From NCBI GenBank assembly GCA_965247225.1, contig CBDFGT010000039.1, positions 1-64,000 of the forward strand: a stretch of 64,000 nt of DNA. The letters run 5' to 3'. Within the stretch, counting starts at the first letter, position 1. Each line of letters begins with the position of its first letter. The translations under genes were made by a program, and so were the position numbers. The notes under the pieces are model-generated. The model ran no database searches. It was not told the origin of the DNA and saw only the letters and a program-made list of their open reading frames with translations. The DNA comes from CBDFGT01 sp965247225 (GTDB taxonomy: Bacteria > Pseudomonadota > Alphaproteobacteria > Rhizobiales > Rhizobiaceae). This document shows, piece by piece, positions 60,804-64,000 of this stretch.

Positions 60804-61727
60804 ATGGTCACCACCAGCCTGAAAGTGGGCAGCGGCCTCGACATTCGGACCAACAAGCACCGCCCGAGAACACTGCCGTGGATGATGCCTATGATCCTGG
60901 TTCTTGGCCTGTTCTATCTCTATCCGGTGCTTGACGTTTTGCGTCTGGCCTTCACAAAGGCGACGCTGCTCGGCGAGGATGGCACTTATACATTTTCAAC
61001 ACTTCTTGAGACGCTGAGCCGACCTGAACTGCCGCAGATCCTCTGGGAAACCTTCACCTTTACCGGTGGTTCGGTTCTGTCGCAGCAGTTGCTGGGGCTT
61101 GCCATTGCGCTGATTGTGGTGCGGGCGGAAAAGCGCAGGCTCTTTGGTGCTACCTTGCTGCGCACCACGGCGCTGGTCGCCTGGGTCGTGCCGGGCATTG
61201 CAGGCGGCATCATCTGGAAGATGCTGTTCAACGAAGCACCATTTGGTGGCATCAACAGCATTTTGCGGCTGTTTGGCGGTTCGCCGGTACAGTGGCTGTC
61301 AGATCCCAATCTTGTCATGTGGTCGGTCATTCTGTCGAATGTCTGGCGCGGAACAGCGTTCTCCATGGTGGTGATGTACGCTGCCATCAAGGCGATTGAT
61401 CCGGCGATCTATGAAGCGGCGGCCGTTGACGGTGCCCGCGGGCCGCAGCGGCTGTGGTATGTGACCCTGCCGCAACTGAAAGCGGCCATTCTGGTCAACA
61501 TGATCCTGATCACCATCCAGACGCTGAACACCTTTGATGCGATCATTTCGCTGACCGGCGGCGGGCCGGGGCGCTCGACCGAAGTGCTGTCGCTCTACAC
61601 GTTCAATGTCGTGTTCCGCAATTATGACCTGGCTGCAGGCGCTGCGCTGTCGATCCTGATGCTGGTGATCTCGCTGGGGCTGGCGCTGATCTATGGCGCG
61701 ATGCTGCCGAAGGAGGACGACAAGTGA
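60804..61727 (+). CDS. Carbohydrate ABC transporter permease (MalF/UgpA-like)
   Basis: This 307-residue inner-membrane permease has about six helices and the EAA coupling segment EAAAVDGARGPQRLWYVTLP. The first helix follows a hydrophilic N-terminus (TNKHRPRTLPWM). It overlaps the next permease by 4 bp. It belongs to the CUT1-type sugar importers and partners with the downstream permease. Confidence 0.93.
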   Translation: MVTTSLKVGSGLDIRTNKHRPRTLPWMMPMILVLGLFYLYPVLDVLRLAFTKATLLGEDGTYTFSTLLETLSRPELPQILWETFTFTGGSVLSQQLLGLAIALIVVRAEKRRLFGATLLRTTALVAWVVPGIAGGIIWKMLFNEAPFGGINSILRLFGGSPVQWLSDPNLVMWSVILSNVWRGTAFSMVVMYAAIKAIDPAIYEAAAVDGARGPQRLWYVTLPQLKAAILVNMILITIQTLNTFDAIISLTGGGPGRSTEVLSLYTFNVVFRNYDLAAGAALSILMLVISLGLALIYGAMLPKEDDK

Positions 61728-62566
61728 ATTCCAAAAAGCAAGAACGTATCGGCGATCTGCTGAGCTACATTTTCATGATCGTTGCCTTCATCTTCTTCGC
61801 CTGGCCGCTGCTCTGGCTGTTGTCGCTGTCGCTGCGCAACAAGAAGGAAATCTATCTGGGCGTCAGCCGCTTCATTCCGAAAGCGCCGACGCTGGAAAAT
61901 TTTGCGATGATCCTGTCGTCAGACAAATTCATCTCCTATCTAATCAATGCCCTGAAACTGTCCTGCCTGTCAGCAGCCGGTTGCCTGATTGTGGCGCTGC
62001 CTGCGGCCTATGCCTTCTCGCGCTTTGAATTCAAGGGCAAGAACGCCTGGCTGATGGGCTTGCTGTCGATTCAGATGATCTCGCCGCTGGTGATCATGGT
62101 GCCGCTCTATCGCTACATGGCCTCCATCGGCCTGCTCGACAGCCATTTTGGCGCGACCATGGTCTATATTGCGCTGGCGGTTCCTGTTGCGACCTGGATT
62201 CTCAAGGGTTTCATCGACGGTATTCCCAGAAGCCTTGATGACGCGGCCATGATGGATGGTTGCACCCGGTTTGGCGTGTTCTGGCGGGTGATTCTGCCAC
62301 TGTCGAAACCGGGCGTCGCTTCGGCCTTCATTATTGCCGTGATTGCCGGCTGGTCACAGTTCCTCGTGCCCTTCCTTCTCATCACCAAGGAGTCGCTCAC
62401 CCCCATTGGCGTCGGCATTTTCCAATATGCCGGCACGCAGAATGACTCCTCCACCCAATTGCTGGCGGCCGCATGCCTTGTTTCGGTGGTGCCAGCCATC
62501 ATCGCTTTCCTATCCCTCCAACGCCTGATCCTCGGAGCCATGACGGCCGGGGCAGTCAAGGGCTGA
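61724..62566 (+). CDS. Carbohydrate ABC transporter permease (MalG/UgpE-like)
   Basis: This 280-residue inner-membrane permease has six likely helices and the coupling segment DDAAMMDGCTRFGVFWRVIL in its C-terminal half. The ATG at 61724 overlaps the previous stop (ATGA). The alpha-mannosidase gene begins 35 bp downstream. Confidence 0.93.
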   Translation: MNSKKQERIGDLLSYIFMIVAFIFFAWPLLWLLSLSLRNKKEIYLGVSRFIPKAPTLENFAMILSSDKFISYLINALKLSCLSAAGCLIVALPAAYAFSRFEFKGKNAWLMGLLSIQMISPLVIMVPLYRYMASIGLLDSHFGATMVYIALAVPVATWILKGFIDGIPRSLDDAAMMDGCTRFGVFWRVILPLSKPGVASAFIIAVIAGWSQFLVPFLLITKESLTPIGVGIFQYAGTQNDSSTQLLAAACLVSVVPAIIAFLSLQRLILGAMTAGAVKG

Positions 62567-62600
62567 ACCAATTTCTATTTTAAATACGCAGGAAAAAACC

Positions 62601-64000
62601 ATGACACTGACCTACGCACAACGTCTGGAACGCCTAGAAGTTCGCAATGCCGAATTTGAATTCTGGCGCGCCCGCAAAACCCAAACCGTTGAAGGCTGGC
62701 ACTTCAATGGTGCGCCGATTGCCATCGGGCAAGCCTGGCCGCACAAAAACCCGCCGGTGACCTTTTCCGCCGATGTGAGCGTTCCGGAAGGCTGGCCGCT
62801 GGCCGACACCATCCTCTATCTCAATCCGGGCGGCGAAAGCCTGCTCACGATTACCGATGCCACCGGTTCTGCTGTCAGCTACGGTCTTGATCCCTATCAC
62901 CGGGAATTTGCCGCTCCGTCCGCGAGTTTCAAGCTCAGCTCGCAGACCGTGCCGCGCTTGCCATTCGGCGAGCCGGTGCGTGTGCCGAAGCTGGAACGGT
63001 CTGAACTGTTCTGGATCGACCGGTCGGTGGATCGCATGTGGCTGCTGATGCGCCAGATTGCCGAAGCCGTGAAGATCCTGCAGGATCACGATGTCGTGCC
63101 CTATCTGCTGGATGCGGCCGAACAGGCCTTCTATTCCATAGACTGGCCATCGGCCACTGCCGACTATGTGTCGCGCACCGCGCCTGCCGTGATGCAGCAG
63201 AAGATCTGGCAATTGCCGGAACTCAAGGCCAATCCGGAAGGCCTGACCGATGCCCAGCGGGCAAAGCTTGATTCCGCCTATGAGGCGCTGATGGCGCGGC
63301 TGGCAAAATTGCGCGAGCGCTTCCCACCCCAGGGCAAGGTGGCTCTGACCGGCCATGCGCATATCGATCTTGCCTGGCTGTGGCCCTATGACGAGACCCG
63401 CCGCAAGATGCGCCGCACTTTCCACACGGCCCTGTCGATCATGGAAACGTCCAAGGATTTCCGCTTCAACCAGTCGACGGCTCACTATTACTGGCAGCTG
63501 GAACAGGACGATCCGCAGTTGCTCGACCGCATCGTTGCCAAGGTCAAGGAAGGCCAGTGGGAAACGCTGGGCGGCATGTGGATCGAGCCGGACACCAATA
63601 TGCCAACGGGCGAAAGCCTGGTGCGCCAGGTGCTTTATGGCCAGCGCTATTTCGAAAAGCGCTTTGGCGTGCGCCACACGGTGTGCTGGCTGCCGGATTG
63701 CTTCGGCTTTGCCGGTGCGCTGCCGCAGCTTCTGGTACAGGGTGGCATGAAGAGCTTCTTCACAATCAAGGTCAACTGGTCGGAAAACAACCATATCCCG
63801 GCCGATCTGTTCTGGTGGGAAGGCTATGATGGCAGCCGGGTTCTGGCCCATTCCTTCGACAATCCGATGGAAGGCTATAACGGCTTCGTGCGACCGGATT
63901 GCATTGTTCCGACCTGGAAGAACTATCGCCAGAAGGACCGGCATGACACGACACTGCTGTGCGTTGGCTATGGCGACGGCGGTGGCGGACCGAGCCCGGA
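62601..64000 (+). CDS. Alpha-mannosidase, glycoside hydrolase family 38 (3' end outside window)
   Basis: This cytoplasmic GH38-type enzyme removes alpha-linked mannose from glycans. About 466 residues are seen before the right edge. The zinc and catalytic features are GHAHIDLAWLWPYDETRRKM (metal ligands), GGMWIEPDTNMPTGESLVRQ, and the nucleophile segment VCWLPDCFGFAGALPQLL. The N-terminal domain (about 250 residues) and total length expected near 1000 fit bacterial Ams1-like enzymes. There is no signal peptide, so substrate must be imported, probably by the ABC transporter just upstream. The start at 62601 has AGGA 8 nt upstream. Confidence 0.95.
   Translation, partial: MTLTYAQRLERLEVRNAEFEFWRARKTQTVEGWHFNGAPIAIGQAWPHKNPPVTFSADVSVPEGWPLADTILYLNPGGESLLTITDATGSAVSYGLDPYHREFAAPSASFKLSSQTVPRLPFGEPVRVPKLERSELFWIDRSVDRMWLLMRQIAEAVKILQDHDVVPYLLDAAEQAFYSIDWPSATADYVSRTAPAVMQQKIWQLPELKANPEGLTDAQRAKLDSAYEALMARLAKLRERFPPQGKVALTGHAHIDLAWLWPYDETRRKMRRTFHTALSIMETSKDFRFNQSTAHYYWQLEQDDPQLLDRIVAKVKEGQWETLGGMWIEPDTNMPTGESLVRQVLYGQRYFEKRFGVRHTVCWLPDCFGFAGALPQLLVQGGMKSFFTIKVNWSENNHIPADLFWWEGYDGSRVLAHSFDNPMEGYNGFVRPDCIVPTWKNYRQKDRHDTTLLCVGYGDGGGGPSP

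Noticed and set aside
62634..63944. 436-codon minus-strand frame antisense to the mannosidase
   Set aside because: The plus strand encodes clear GH38 motifs through the same bases.

Overview
The window is a chromosomal segment of an alphaproteobacterium of the order Hyphomicrobiales (Rhizobiales), most like the Brucella/Ochrobactrum group. This rests on family knowledge, not a database search. The signs are: short-form HisG with HisZ next to HisS; a plant/alphaproteobacterial-type GshA beside RsmE; divergent oxyR/katA; a bdhA-patatin pair; small DUF1127 proteins; many ABC sugar importers; and many short palindromic intergenic repeats, including 106-bp elements similar in size and design to the Bru-RS repeats of Brucella.

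Layout. 1-1.3 kb: the 3' half of groEL, followed by four tandem 84-bp copies of the groEL end plus a hairpin. 1.3-3.7 kb: an AbiEii-like nucleotidyltransferase with an unknown partner, a glutathione S-transferase and a DoxX protein. 3.8-7.4 kb: hisG-hisZ and hisS, separated by inverted GC-rich repeats. 7.7-12.2 kb: a methyltransferase-like protein, a DUF305 protein, a secreted protein with tag, and two tandem L,D-transpeptidases. 12.2-21.7 kb: a 2-hydroxyacid oxidation region, with glcDEF (glycolate oxidase) on the minus strand, a DUF6880 gene, then a GntR regulator and lutABC (lactate oxidation) on the plus strand. 21.8-30 kb: a Nudix hydrolase, a PiT phosphate transporter, rsmE, gshA, a DUF937 protein and a chemoreceptor. 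30-37.2 kb: divergent DUF1127/LysR genes, adhP and a TetR regulator, divergent katA/oxyR, and a ParE/ParD pair. 37.3-43.4 kb: bdhA-patatin, guaB with three small downstream membrane-protein genes, and a Tat-exported metallo-beta-lactamase-fold protein. 43.6-49 kb: an MFS transporter and an acyltransferase, each broken by a single-base frameshift, then a VOC protein, rlmE and a GppA/Ppx phosphatase with a long basic N-terminal extension.

49.3-64 kb is accessory in character. A tRNA-Gln(CTG) is followed by an integrase remnant. An ABC importer cassette with a glycerophosphodiesterase and an inositol-monophosphatase-type enzyme comes next, under a divergent ROK regulator. An IS630-family insertion sequence then separates it from a second ABC importer that leads into a GH38 alpha-mannosidase running off the window.

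The most interesting signals are: (1) two copies of a 270-bp MITE-like element whose terminal inverted repeats differ in a compensated way; (2) two adjacent intergenic hairpins with the same architecture but different, self-complementary stems; (3) a putative glycerophosphodiester (possibly glycerophosphoinositol) uptake and hydrolysis operon; (4) the groEL 3'-end tandem array; (5) an AbiEii-like toxin with an unrecognised partner; and (6) a poly-T frameshift in a surface-polysaccharide acyltransferase that could be phase variation, decay or sequencing error.
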